Positions 52,441 through 60,282 of a stretch of 64,000 bases of DNA are shown here, piece after piece. Position 1 is the first letter of the stretch. Each line of letters opens with the position of its first letter. Both the position numbers and the translations under genes were made by a program. Under the pieces are notes generated by a model. It saw nothing but the letters and a program-made list of their open reading frames with translations. It had not been told where the DNA came from and searched no databases. The stretch comes from Paramicrobacterium chengjingii (GTDB lineage: Bacteria; Actinomycetota; Actinomycetes; Actinomycetales; Microbacteriaceae), in NCBI RefSeq assembly GCF_011751765.2, contig NZ_CP061169.1, positions 434,001 through 498,000 on the forward strand. The letters are read 5' to 3'.

Positions 52441-52874
52441 GCGGTGCCCCCGTTCTGACTGCGGCGGCGATGAATGCCCGCACCAGCGACGACACCGAGC
52501 ACCGTCGCGACAACGCCAATGACGACGGTCATCAGCGCGTAGCCGACGGCGATGCCGAGCGAACTGTCGACGAGGCGAGCCGTTTCGAGCGCGAACGTGC
52601 TGTAGGTCGTGAAGCCTCCGAAGAAACCCGTGCCGCCGGCAAGCCGAAGAACACGTCGTCGTCCCCTGTCGTCGCCGAACCGGCTGAGCGCTTCAAGAAG
52701 CACCCCGAGCCCAAACGCACCGAGAAGGTTGACCGTGAGTGTTGCGGCCGGGAACACCGTGTCGGGGAAGGCGAGAGCGATGGCGGCTCGGGCGGCGCTG
52801 CCGATTGCGCCGCCGGCTGCGACGAGGACGAGAAACCGCCACTGCCTATGCGGTGGCCGATGCGTGCTGTTCAT
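52437..52874 (-). CDS. crcB: Fluoride ion channel FluC/CrcB, first subunit
   Basis: The 145-residue homologue has G-G-A-I-G-S-A-A-R-A, N-L-L-G-A-F-G-L-G, and G-F-F-G-G-F-T-T-Y-S-T-F. A longer basic N-terminus (H-R-P-P-H-R-Q-W-R) and C-terminal H-R-R-R distinguish it from its partner, as expected when the two subunits insert in opposite orientations. There is no room for a fluoride riboswitch: the gene starts 12 bases after the GntR stop. Confidence 0.94.
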   Translation of the reverse strand: MNSTHRPPHRQWRFLVLVAAGGAIGSAARAAIALAFPDTVFPAATLTVNLLGAFGLGVLLEALSRFGDDRGRRRVLRLAGGTGFFGGFTTYSTFALETARLVDSSLGIAVGYALMTVVIGVVATVLGVVAGAGIHRRRSQNGGTA

Positions 52875-52886
52875 CGTGGCGAGACG

Positions 52887-53648
52887 CTATGCGCGAGGCG
52901 ACTCGATGATGGGCTCAAAGCTCGGCGGAGCGGCATCGGGAGGAGTCTCGACAGTCTCGACTTCGGCGTCCTTGCCGATCAGCCGGGAGACGGCGTCGTC
53001 GAACTGAACGCTGAGTGCTGCGACTGCCGCATCGACGTCGCCCGTGCGCATCGCGTCGAGAAGCGTCTCATAGGTGGGAGAGACGCTGCGGCGCACGACG
53101 TATCCGTTCGGGGAGCTGAAGCTGGCAATGCGCGTTTCGATGATGAGGGTGCTCATGTACTGCGAGAGACGACGGCTGCCCGCGGCATCCACGAGCGCTT
53201 GGTGGAACGCAATGTCTGCATTGCCGATCGCGCGGGCGTCCGTTCCCTCGCTCACCTCTATGAGTGCGGCATACGACTTTTCCAGTTGAGACAGCGCGAC
53301 CGAGTCGCCACGTCGCATGACGCGGCGGAGTGACTCAGACTCGACGGCCATGCGTGCAGCATAAAGATCAGCGACATGCTCAGGCCCGATCTTGCTGACG
53401 CGGAGCCCGCGACCCGGCGTCGCCGTCAGCAGGCCCTCTTGCACGAGTCGCTGCATCGCCTCCCGGAGCGGGCTGCGGCTGACGCCGAGCTGGGACGAGA
53501 TCTCGACCTCGCCGATTTGACCGCCGACGGGGAGCGCGCCCGAGAAGATGGCATTGCGCAGCTCAATCGCGATGAGATCAACCGTGGACGTGCGTGGAAC
53601 TCGGAATACCGATACCGGCGCTCCCGAACGGCGTGTGCTCTGTGGCAT
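52887..53648 (-). CDS. GntR-family regulator, FCD/FadR subfamily
   Basis: The ATG at 53648 behind AAGGGAA gives 253 residues. The N-terminal winged helix reads I-A-I-E-L-R-N-A-I-F-S-G, then L-G-V-S-R-S-P-L-R-E-A-M-Q-R-L. The FCD ligand domain has D-L-Y-A-A-R-M-A-V-E-S-E-S and N-A-D-I-A-F-H-Q-A-L-V. Such regulators sense organic or amino acids. It is divergent from the ABC operon at 53923 and a GntR-type palindrome lies between. It may also read into the FluC pair downstream. Confidence 0.9.
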   Translation of the reverse strand: MPQSTRRSGAPVSVFRVPRTSTVDLIAIELRNAIFSGALPVGGQIGEVEISSQLGVSRSPLREAMQRLVQEGLLTATPGRGLRVSKIGPEHVADLYAARMAVESESLRRVMRRGDSVALSQLEKSYAALIEVSEGTDARAIGNADIAFHQALVDAAGSRRLSQYMSTLIIETRIASFSSPNGYVVRRSVSPTYETLLDAMRTGDVDAAVAALSVQFDDAVSRLIGKDAEVETVETPPDAAPPSFEPIIESPRA

Positions 53649-53771
53649 GAGAGTTCCCTTGTGTCTGTGCGACTGAGCGGCGCACGATTGGCGGCTCATC
53701 GGCGAGCGAACCGGAAGGTCCCGGCGCGCTGGAACGAGCATAATCCGCGGTCAGCGAGCTAACCATAACAA

Positions 53772-53783
53772 CTTTGTATACAA
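53772..53783. promoter_or_regulatory. GntR/FadR-type operator
   Basis: TTTGTATACAAA is a perfect 12-bp palindrome containing TTGTATACAA, which fits the T-G/GT-N-AC-A pattern of FCD-type GntR operators. It lies in the intergenic region between the GntR gene and the divergent ABC operon. Confidence 0.75.
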
Positions 53784-53922
53784 ACAGACAATAAGCCTGT
53801 CGGAATGTGCGCGTGTCTGAGAATGGGCATAGGGTAGCCAAAGCCATCCCCAATTTCGGGCCGGGTCCCCGCTCACAATGAAGGGTGAGGGTTCGCCCCG
53901 TCACTACCGAAAGAGGAACACG

Positions 53923-54831
53923 ATGACAAAGCGTCGAATGCTCGCCCGTACAGGCATTGCCGCGGTCGGAATCTTGGCACTCGGCCTCATGGCAGGGTGC
54001 AGCTCTGACTCAGGATCCGGTGGATCTGACGAATCAGGCAGCACTCTGCAGAAGGCCATTGATGCCGGCTCGATCACCATCGCCGTTGCCGACGAGCGTC
54101 CCTACTCGTGGGTTGACGACAACGGTGAAGCCCAGGGCGCCACAGTCGCCATGCACAAAGAGATCTTCAAGGCACTCGGTATCGACGAGGTCAAGGTCGT
54201 CGAGTCCGACTGGAACTCGCTGATTCCCGGCCTGAACGCCGGACGCTTCGATGTGATCAGCGCCGGAATGTCGATTCTTCCCGATCGCTGCGCGAAGGCA
54301 GCGTTCAGCGACCCGGAGATCATGTACACCACAACCCTGATGGTGCCCGAGGGCAATCCGGCAGGGCTGACCGACCTTGACTCGGTGAAGGCGACGAACG
54401 GTGACGTGAAGCTCGCCATCCTCGCCGGCGGCATTGAAGCCGGATACGCTGAATCGCTCGGGATCGAGAACACAGTCGAGGTCGACAACGCTCAGGACGG
54501 CATGGATCTCGTGTCCAACGGCCGCGCAGACGTCTTCGCAATGACCGCCATCTCGCTTAACTGGATGGCCGAGAACAACCCGGATGCCGGTGTCGAAACA
54601 ACTGACGCGTTCGTTCAGGTCATTGATGGCGTCGAGCAGATCGGTGCCGGCTCGACAGTCTTCCGACAGGACGACACAGAGCTGCTTGATGCATACAACA
54701 AGGAACTCAAGAACATCACCGGTGATCCCGAGGAATACATGTCGCTCGTGGGCGATTATGGGTTCACCGAGGAGAACCTGCCGCCAGAGGACCTGACGAC
54801 TGAGCAGCTTTGCGAAGGGGACCTGAGCTAG
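53923..54831 (+). CDS. Amino-acid/ectoine-type ABC transporter substrate-binding lipoprotein (EhuB-like)
   Basis: The ATG at 53923 behind AAAGAGGA gives 302 residues with lipobox L-M-A-G-C (Cys26). The family 3 binding-protein fold shows I-T-I-A-V-A-D-E-R-P-Y-S-W-V-D, L-I-P-G-L-N-A-G-R-F-D-V-I-S-A-G-M, and P-D-R-C-A-K-A-A-F-S-D-P. The last two are also found in the ectoine/hydroxyectoine-binding protein EhuB, so ectoines are a candidate ligand; polar amino acids are the alternative. The operon continues with two permeases and an ATPase. Confidence 0.85.
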   Translation: MTKRRMLARTGIAAVGILALGLMAGCSSDSGSGGSDESGSTLQKAIDAGSITIAVADERPYSWVDDNGEAQGATVAMHKEIFKALGIDEVKVVESDWNSLIPGLNAGRFDVISAGMSILPDRCAKAAFSDPEIMYTTTLMVPEGNPAGLTDLDSVKATNGDVKLAILAGGIEAGYAESLGIENTVEVDNAQDGMDLVSNGRADVFAMTAISLNWMAENNPDAGVETTDAFVQVIDGVEQIGAGSTVFRQDDTELLDAYNKELKNITGDPEEYMSLVGDYGFTEENLPPEDLTTEQLCEGDLS

Positions 54832-54832
54832 C

Positions 54833-55561
54833 TTGGGCGACAACATCGCGGCGCTCATCGGGGCGCTGCCGTTGGTGGGCGAAGGTGTATTGGTCACCAT
54901 TCAGCTCACCATCGGCGGCGCTCTGCTGGCGCTTGTCATCTCTATTGGTCTCGGGCTCCTCGCGCGCTTCACGAACGTCGTTCTTCGAGGCACCGCGCGA
55001 GTCATCATCGAATTTTTCCGTGGTACGTCGCTCGTCGTCCAGCTCTTCTGGTTCTTCTACGTGATGCCACAGCTCGGCATCGAGCTGCCCGCAATGTTCG
55101 TCGGCATCCTCGCCCTGGGACTCAACTACGGGGCGTACGGTGCCGAGGTCGTTCGCGGATCGATCAACTCGGTGCCCTCCGGGCAGTGGGAAGCGACGAC
55201 AGCGCTCAGCTTGAGCCGGTCTCAGCGCATGTGGCGCATTATCTTCCCGCAGGCGTGGGCGCTCATGATTCCGTCACTGACCAACCTACTCATTCAGCTT
55301 CTCAAGGGGACGGCGATCGTCAGCTTCATCACTTTGACCGATCTCACCTATGCGACAGATAAGCTGCGCAACTCGTCAGACACGTTCTTCGCCTACGGTG
55401 TGAGCCTCATCATCTACTTCCTCATTGCCTACGTGCTCACGCTCGTCATGAATGCACTTGAAGTGCAGGCCAAGCACAAGCTCGGTCGCGGTGAGTCGCT
55501 GAAGGAGGCCCTCAGCTTCCGCACTCCGCGGAGCGCCGACGGGAAGGCAGGCATCTCATGA
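54833..55561 (+). CDS. Amino-acid-type ABC transporter permease (EhuC-like position)
   Basis: The 242-residue permease starts at a TTG one base after the binding-protein stop; no ATG or GTG in frame would retain the first helix. It has about five membrane helices and the polar-amino-acid permease pattern: L-V-T-I-Q-L-T-I-G-G-A-L, F-R-G-T-S-L-V-V-Q-L-F-W, and the EAA loop S-V-P-S-G-Q-W-E-A-T-T-A-L-S. It overlaps the next permease by 4 bases. Confidence 0.88.
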   Translation: MGDNIAALIGALPLVGEGVLVTIQLTIGGALLALVISIGLGLLARFTNVVLRGTARVIIEFFRGTSLVVQLFWFFYVMPQLGIELPAMFVGILALGLNYGAYGAEVVRGSINSVPSGQWEATTALSLSRSQRMWRIIFPQAWALMIPSLTNLLIQLLKGTAIVSFITLTDLTYATDKLRNSSDTFFAYGVSLIIYFLIAYVLTLVMNALEVQAKHKLGRGESLKEALSFRTPRSADGKAGIS

Positions 55562-56214
55562 CCGGCCTTCAGTGGGATTGGACAATGGTCTGGGAGTCGC
55601 TCCCAGACCTGCTCATCAAATTCGTCGAAGTGACTTTGCTTGTCACCATCCTCGGAAGCATCATTGCGGCCGTTCTCGGCCTCATCATCGCGGTCGCGCG
55701 GCGTTCCGCACCGAGACCGATAGCCGCTGTGCTCACCTTTGTCGTGAACTTCATTCGAATGACGCCCATCGTCGTTCAGCTGCTGTTCGCGTACTACCTG
55801 TTTCTCGACCTGGACCCCGTGACGATCGGCGTGATCATCTTCGGCATCCATTACGCCACCTACATGGCGGAGGTGTACCGCGCCGGCATCGAGGCGGTTC
55901 CCGACGGCCAGTGGGAGGCAACGACCGCGTTATCCATGTCGCGCGGCCGAACATGGACGGCCGTTGTGATTCCACAGGCACTGAGATCGACGATTCCCGC
56001 GTTGGGAAACTACGTCATTTCGATGTTCAAGGACACCCCGTTCCTCATCGCGATCACTGTGACCGAGATGGTCAGAGCGGCTCTGGTCTTCGGCGGAAAC
56101 CATTTCACCTACATCGAAGCAATAACGACGGCGGGCGTCATCTTCCTGATCGCCAGCTACCCCACGTCATTGCTCATCGGCCGATTGGAAAAGCGACTTG
56201 CCTTCTCAAACTGA
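55558..56214 (+). CDS. Amino-acid-type ABC transporter permease (EhuD-like position)
   Basis: The 218-residue permease has about five membrane helices, F-I-R-M-T-P-I-V-V-Q-L-L-F, and the EAA loop A-V-P-D-G-Q-W-E-A-T-T-A-L-S-M-S-R-G. It is the partner of the preceding permease. The ATPase start lies inside its last codons (17-base overlap). Confidence 0.9.
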   Translation: MTGLQWDWTMVWESLPDLLIKFVEVTLLVTILGSIIAAVLGLIIAVARRSAPRPIAAVLTFVVNFIRMTPIVVQLLFAYYLFLDLDPVTIGVIIFGIHYATYMAEVYRAGIEAVPDGQWEATTALSMSRGRTWTAVVIPQALRSTIPALGNYVISMFKDTPFLIAITVTEMVRAALVFGGNHFTYIEAITTAGVIFLIASYPTSLLIGRLEKRLAFSN

Positions 56215-56989
56215 CACAGAGCCCGCAATCCGGTTCGACAACGTCGAAAAACGATTCGGCGACAACGTCGTGTTGCACGACTTGAACTTCAGCGTTGCGA
56301 AGGGTGACCGCGTCACGCTCATTGGGCCGAGTGGTTCGGGAAAGACGACGATTCTTCGCCTCGTCATGACGCTTGAAGAAGCGAACAACGGCTACATTTA
56401 CGTTGATGGTGAGCCTCTGACTCATGAAGAGCGCGGCGGTAAGCGTGTCGAACTGAAAGAGAAGCACAAGAACGAGGTGCGCAAGCGCATCGGAATGGTG
56501 TTTCAGCAGTTCAACCTGTTTCCCAACATGACGGTCATGGAGAACCTCATTGAGGCGCCCGTGCACGTTCTGAAGATGTCGAAGGCCGACGCCATTGAAA
56601 AAGCGAAAGGTCTTCTCGAGAAGGTTGGTCTCTCGGACAAGGAGAACGCGCACCCTCTCGAGCTTTCGGGCGGGCAGCAGCAGCGCGTCGCTGTTGCTCG
56701 TGCGCTGGCGATGGACCCCGAGATTCTGCTGCTCGATGAAGTGACCTCGGCGCTCGACCCTGAGATCGTGGGTGAGGTGCTGAACATTCTGCGAGACGTG
56801 GCGAAAGAGACCGACATCACGATGCTGATCGTGACGCACGAGATGCAGTTCGCGCGCGACGTCTCAAACCGCGTGTTGATGTTCGATGGCGGAAAGATCG
56901 TTGAGGAGTCAGACCCAGAGACGATGTTCACGTCGCCGAAGGAGCAACGCACTCGAGACTTCCTCTCGGCGGTGCTCGGCAACAACTGA
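56198..56989 (+). CDS. Amino-acid-type ABC transporter ATP-binding protein (EhuA-like)
   Basis: The 263-residue ATPase starts at a TTG (56198). Walker A is G-P-S-G-S-G-K-T-T at about 44-52, the Q-loop is V-F-Q-Q-F-N-L-F-P, the signature is L-S-G-G-Q-Q-Q-R-V, and Walker B is L-L-L-D-E-V-T-S-A-L-D-P. A charged insertion (H-E-E-R-G-G-K-R-V-E-L-K-E-K-H-K) between Walker A and the Q-loop and the phrase V-M-T-L-E-E are features seen in EhuA. It ends before a strong terminator. Confidence 0.9.
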   Translation: MPSQTDTEPAIRFDNVEKRFGDNVVLHDLNFSVAKGDRVTLIGPSGSGKTTILRLVMTLEEANNGYIYVDGEPLTHEERGGKRVELKEKHKNEVRKRIGMVFQQFNLFPNMTVMENLIEAPVHVLKMSKADAIEKAKGLLEKVGLSDKENAHPLELSGGQQQRVAVARALAMDPEILLLDEVTSALDPEIVGEVLNILRDVAKETDITMLIVTHEMQFARDVSNRVLMFDGGKIVEESDPETMFTSPKEQRTRDFLSAVLGNN

Positions 56990-57025
56990 CGCAACGCGTG
57001 TGTGCGCTGCCGTGACGTAACGGCG

Positions 57026-57080
57026 CACTCGTCAAAAAGGGCGAGGTTTCATCGCGAAACCTCGCCCTTTTTGACGAGTG
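57026..57080. terminator. Bidirectional terminator after the ABC operon
   Basis: A perfect 25-bp stem (57026-57050 with 57056-57080) has a 5-base loop ATCGC. The arm contains CAAAAAGGGCGAGGTTTC, so both transcripts end in a U-rich run. It serves the ABC operon and the convergent DUF5997 gene. Confidence 0.92.
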
Positions 57081-57110
57081 TGTGGTGTGGGTGTGGTGTG
57101 GGTGCGCCGG

Positions 57111-57503
57111 TCAGCCCTTCGAAGCTGAGCGCTTCGCGGCATCCTGAGCCTTGACCCGGGCGTTTTCCTCGTGCACCTTGGCCTGGCGCGCTCGCTCGTG
57201 AACCAGCCATTCGGGCTTGGCGACGAGCAGTTCCTTGATCTGATCCGTTGTGAGCGGCTCAGTGATCTCTGCGCGGGCGAGGCCCGATGTCGAGACGCCG
57301 AGCTTACGCGCAACTTCCTGTCGCGGGTGCGGTCCATTGCGGCGCAGCTCTGCCAACCACTCGGGAGGATTCACCTGCAGCTCGTTCAGCTCTTCTCGGG
57401 TCACGGGCCCGTCGCGAAACTCGGGCGGAGCCGCAGAAAGCAGTATGCCGAGCTTCTTGGCGGCCGTTGCGGCTTTCATCGACTGAGATGTGGGTGCGCT
57501 CAT
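57111..57503 (-). CDS. DUF5997-type small protein
   Basis: The start at the ATG at 57503 gives 130 residues. The protein begins A-A-T-A-A-K-K-L-G-I-L-L-S-A-A-P-P-E-F and contains two helical motifs of the form L-N-E-L-Q-V-N-P-P-E-W-L and I-K-E-L-L-V-A-K-P-E-W-L, with V-A-R-K-L-G-V-S-T-S-G-L between, which looks like a degenerate helix-turn-helix. This fits an actinobacterial family found beside LysR effector-domain genes, as here. Function unknown; DNA binding is plausible. Confidence 0.75.
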   Translation of the reverse strand: MSAPTSQSMKAATAAKKLGILLSAAPPEFRDGPVTREELNELQVNPPEWLAELRRNGPHPRQEVARKLGVSTSGLARAEITEPLTTDQIKELLVAKPEWLVHERARQAKVHEENARVKAQDAAKRSASKG

Positions 57504-57565
57504 AATGTTCCAGCGTACGTGAGTCGTGACGTAATACGCTTGCACAAGCGTGACGGGAGCGAAAC

Positions 57566-58357
57566 ATGGGCGAGAACACGACGGATGCTGTCGACGGGCG
57601 ACGCCTGCGGGTGGCATTTGTGCCGGGCGTCACGCCGGACAAATGGTTTCGTACCTGGCGCGAACGCCTGCCCGACGTCGGGATCGCTGCGGTGCCGCTC
57701 GAGGATGAGCTCGAGCAGCGGCTGGTTCTGACAGACGGCCGTGCCGACATGTCGCTGGTGCGATTGCCGATCGACGACGAGGGGCTCCATGTGATTCCGC
57801 TCTACACCGAGAATCCCGTCGTGGTTGCGCCGAAGGGGCACCAGATCTCGGCGGTGGATGCCGTCGACATTGCCGAACTCGCAGATGAGCACCTGCTGCA
57901 GCATCCGGATGCTGTGCCAGAGTGGCGAGACGTCGCCCGCGAAGTCGCCGACGGAACACGTATCGACGTGCCGCCGATGACGCCGCGTGTCGCGATCGAG
58001 CTTGTCGGCGCCGGAGCCGGCATCGTGATTGTGCCGTTGTCGGTTGCGCGGCAGTTCGACCGCAAAGACGTGATTCGCAGACCCGTCAGCGGCGTGGCAG
58101 AGACCCGCGTGGCGCTCTGTTGGCCGGCCGATGCTGAGGGAGAACTCATCGAGCAGTTCATCGGCGTGGTGCGTGGGCGTTCGGCGAGAAGCACTCGATC
58201 GCAGGGGTCCGTTAAGGCGGAGCAAGAGGCGGCAAAGCAGCGTGCGGCAAAGAAGAAGGATGCCGCCCGGCGATCCGCAGAACAGGCGCGAGAACGCAAA
58301 AACGCAGACCGTGCTGCACGGCGCAAGGCGGGCGGGCGCAAGCGCGGGCGACGGTGA
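57566..58357 (+). CDS. LysR-type effector-binding domain protein lacking a DNA-binding domain
   Basis: The 263-residue protein starts directly with the LysR substrate-binding fold: L-R-V-A-F-V-P-G-V-T-P-D-K-W at about 15-28 and R-V-A-I-E-L-V-G-A-G-A-G-I-V-I-V-P at about 136-152. There is no N-terminal helix-turn-helix. The last 55 residues are rich in Lys, Arg and Ala (K-Q-R-A-A-K-K-K-D-A-A-R-R), which could bind nucleic acid or a partner. It is divergent from the DUF5997 gene (62-base gap), whose product may supply the missing DNA-binding half. Confidence 0.82.
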   Translation: MGENTTDAVDGRRLRVAFVPGVTPDKWFRTWRERLPDVGIAAVPLEDELEQRLVLTDGRADMSLVRLPIDDEGLHVIPLYTENPVVVAPKGHQISAVDAVDIAELADEHLLQHPDAVPEWRDVAREVADGTRIDVPPMTPRVAIELVGAGAGIVIVPLSVARQFDRKDVIRRPVSGVAETRVALCWPADAEGELIEQFIGVVRGRSARSTRSQGSVKAEQEAAKQRAAKKKDAARRSAEQARERKNADRAARRKAGGRKRGRR

Positions 58358-58384
58358 CGGCCATCTGCGGCGTCGCCGATGCCG

Positions 58385-59494
58385 TCACGCCACGGAAGTG
58401 CCGAAAAGCAGTCCGAGCAGGTAGGTGACGAGTGCCGCCCCGTATCCGATGGCGAGCTGCCTCAACGCGCGCTTCACTGGGGAGGCCCCCGAGAGCACAC
58501 CGACGATCGCACCGGTCACCAGAAGTGCGATGCCCACGAGCAGGGCCGCGATGATGATCGCGATCAATCCAGACGCGCCGAAGAGCAGCGGAATTACCGG
58601 GATAATCGCTCCAGACGAGAAGAAGCAGAAACTGGATGCTGCGGCACCCCACGCTGAGCCGATCGCCGAGTGGCTTTCGCTCTCGGTTTCAGACGGATGC
58701 TGCACAGCGTCGTCCCTGCCGTGTACGCACTCGAGACCGTAGAGGCGTTCGCGCGCGTGAGACTCAGCATCCTCTTCGGACATGCCGCGGGCGCGGTAAA
58801 CCAGGGCGAGCTCATTCGCCTCGGCATCCAGGTTGGGCAGAATGTTCGTCGTGTCGGGGTTGGGGAGGGTGGAGCTGAGAAGTTCGCGTTGCGATCGCAC
58901 TGAGACGAACTCCCCGGCGCCCATGGAGAGCGCGCCGGCGAGGAGGCCGGCGATGCCTGAGGCGAGAACGATCGCGCTTGAGACTCCCGTCGCCGCCATG
59001 CCGATCACGAGGGCGAGATTGGAGACGAGCCCGTCATTTGCGCCGAAGACAGCGGCTCGAAACGTTCCCGAGAGGCGCGTGCGTCCGCGGGCAGCGAGGC
59101 CACGCACCACTTCTTCGTGAATCTGCTCGTCTGCGGCCATGGCTTCGGTGGCGTCGGCGTCGGATCCATAGGGGGACCGGGCTTCTGCCTGTTGCATGAG
59201 GGCGAGCACGAAGATGGAGCCGAAGCGGCGGGCCAGAAACGCCAGCATTCTCGTGCGCATCTTCGTTCGGATGGGAAGCCCCACGTTCTCGCCGAGCAGG
59301 GCGACCCAGTGCGCTTCGTGGCGGCGCTCGGCATCGACAAGTCCGAGAAGGATCGCGCGTTCCTCACCGGAGCGCTTACTGGCGAGTTCTTCGTAGACGG
59401 CGGCCTCAGCGCGTTCGTCGGCGAGATACTGCCGCCAGCGTTTGACGTCTGCGGGGGTGGGGGTTCGGGGTGCGGCTGACTGAGCGTCGGTCAC
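58385..59494 (-). CDS. Ferritin-like/VIT1 metal transporter (MbfA-type)
   Basis: The GTG at 59494 behind AGGAGA gives 369 residues; upstream codons to 59617 belong to the riboswitch. Residues about 15-150 are a rubrerythrin-like domain with the E-x(n)-E-x-x-H metal pattern (D-E-R-A-E-A-A-V-Y and D-A-E-R-R-H-E-A-H). Residues about 155-369 are a VIT1/CCC1 transporter (F-G-A-N-D-G-L-V-S-N-L-A-L, M-G-A-G-E-F-V-S-V). Such fusions export or sequester iron or manganese. Control by a manganese riboswitch points to manganese. Confidence 0.9.
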   Translation of the reverse strand: MTDAQSAAPRTPTPADVKRWRQYLADERAEAAVYEELASKRSGEERAILLGLVDAERRHEAHWVALLGENVGLPIRTKMRTRMLAFLARRFGSIFVLALMQQAEARSPYGSDADATEAMAADEQIHEEVVRGLAARGRTRLSGTFRAAVFGANDGLVSNLALVIGMAATGVSSAIVLASGIAGLLAGALSMGAGEFVSVRSQRELLSSTLPNPDTTNILPNLDAEANELALVYRARGMSEEDAESHARERLYGLECVHGRDDAVQHPSETESESHSAIGSAWGAAASSFCFFSSGAIIPVIPLLFGASGLIAIIIAALLVGIALLVTGAIVGVLSGASPVKRALRQLAIGYGAALVTYLLGLLFGTSVA

Positions 59495-59550
59495 GGTTGT
59501 CTCCTGGTCGGCGGCCGGAGAAAACGACAAGACTCCGACCGTGTTCGGCC

Positions 59551-59665
59551 GAAGGTCTCGTTCGCCCGCGTACGGGTGGAGTGCCGGGCGCCTACCGTGG
59601 CACCAGTATGTCGACACTCCGCTTTGCCCGATGCTCCGGGCCGTGGGAACTACTCCCCTTCAAGC
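59551..59665 (-). ncRNA. yybP-ykoY manganese riboswitch upstream of the VIT transporter gene
   Basis: On the minus strand the leader holds the hallmarks of the yybP-ykoY family in order: GAAGGGGAGTAG (59661-59650), GTCGACATACTGG in the middle, and GAACGAGACCTTC (59563-59551). The first and last elements pair (GAAGG with CCTTC) to close the aptamer. Below it, GGAG (59536-59533) can pair with CTCC (59520-59517), which could otherwise pair with the ribosome site GGAG (59504-59501). This suggests control of translation, with manganese turning the gene on. Motif recognition is by eye. Confidence 0.82.
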
Positions 59666-59785
59666 TCGGTAGTCTACCTGGAGGGTTCGGCGAAGACCAG
59701 GGCACGGATGCCGCAGGGCGGAACTGCCCGGCGTGTCGCCCGAACGTGGGCTATCAACGCGCCAACGAACGGTTAACATTAAGCC

Positions 59786-60256
59786 ATGCTGCGGTATGGC
59801 AGAGAAGCGTTCATCGGCGTTGTTGCCGGAGCGATTCTCGGTGCCATTCTGTATATCGGATCGGCGACTCCGTCACTCGTCGCCGGGAGCTCGATCGCCG
59901 CGCAGCTGCTTCCCATTGGCCTCGCCGTGTCTGCGCTCGCCGGATCGCTCGTCGGCGTTGTCGTCGTGTTTGGCGCGCTTGTGGCGCTGGTGATTCGAGA
60001 CCGAGAGCTCGATGCCACGCCGAAGACGCGCCAGAAGGCTGCAGCGTGTGGTGCAGCTGCCGGTGTGGTCGCGCTCACCGTCGGACTGTGGCTTATTGAG
60101 GGAGCCCCGGGCCTCGTGCAGGTATCAAGCCTCGCGCTCGTGGCAGTGTGCGCAGCGCTTGGCTCGTGGGGAGCCTGGGTCGGCGTTCGTCATGCAGACG
60201 CGCGCATCGCGCATGCCTCTGAGAGGCAGACCTCGCGGGGCCGCGCGTCGGTGTGA
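59786..60256 (+). CDS. Small four-helix membrane protein, unrecognised
   Basis: The 156-residue protein begins M-L-R-Y-G-R-E-A-F and has about four hydrophobic segments (about 10-30, 36-60, 88-108 and 114-134). A short polar loop follows the second helix, and the C-terminal 20 residues are polar (H-A-S-E-R-Q-T-S-R-G). No conserved family motif is visible. GGTTAACATTAAG lies just before the ATG with no clear ribosome site. Confidence 0.68.
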   Translation: MLRYGREAFIGVVAGAILGAILYIGSATPSLVAGSSIAAQLLPIGLAVSALAGSLVGVVVVFGALVALVIRDRELDATPKTRQKAAACGAAAGVVALTVGLWLIEGAPGLVQVSSLALVAVCAALGSWGAWVGVRHADARIAHASERQTSRGRASV

Positions 60257-60282
60257 CGGTTGAAAACCGCGGCATCCGGCCC

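Noticed and set aside
52875-52886. Fluoride riboswitch upstream of the crcB pair.
   Set aside because: Only 12 bases separate the GntR stop from the first crcB start, and no crcB-motif sequence is visible.
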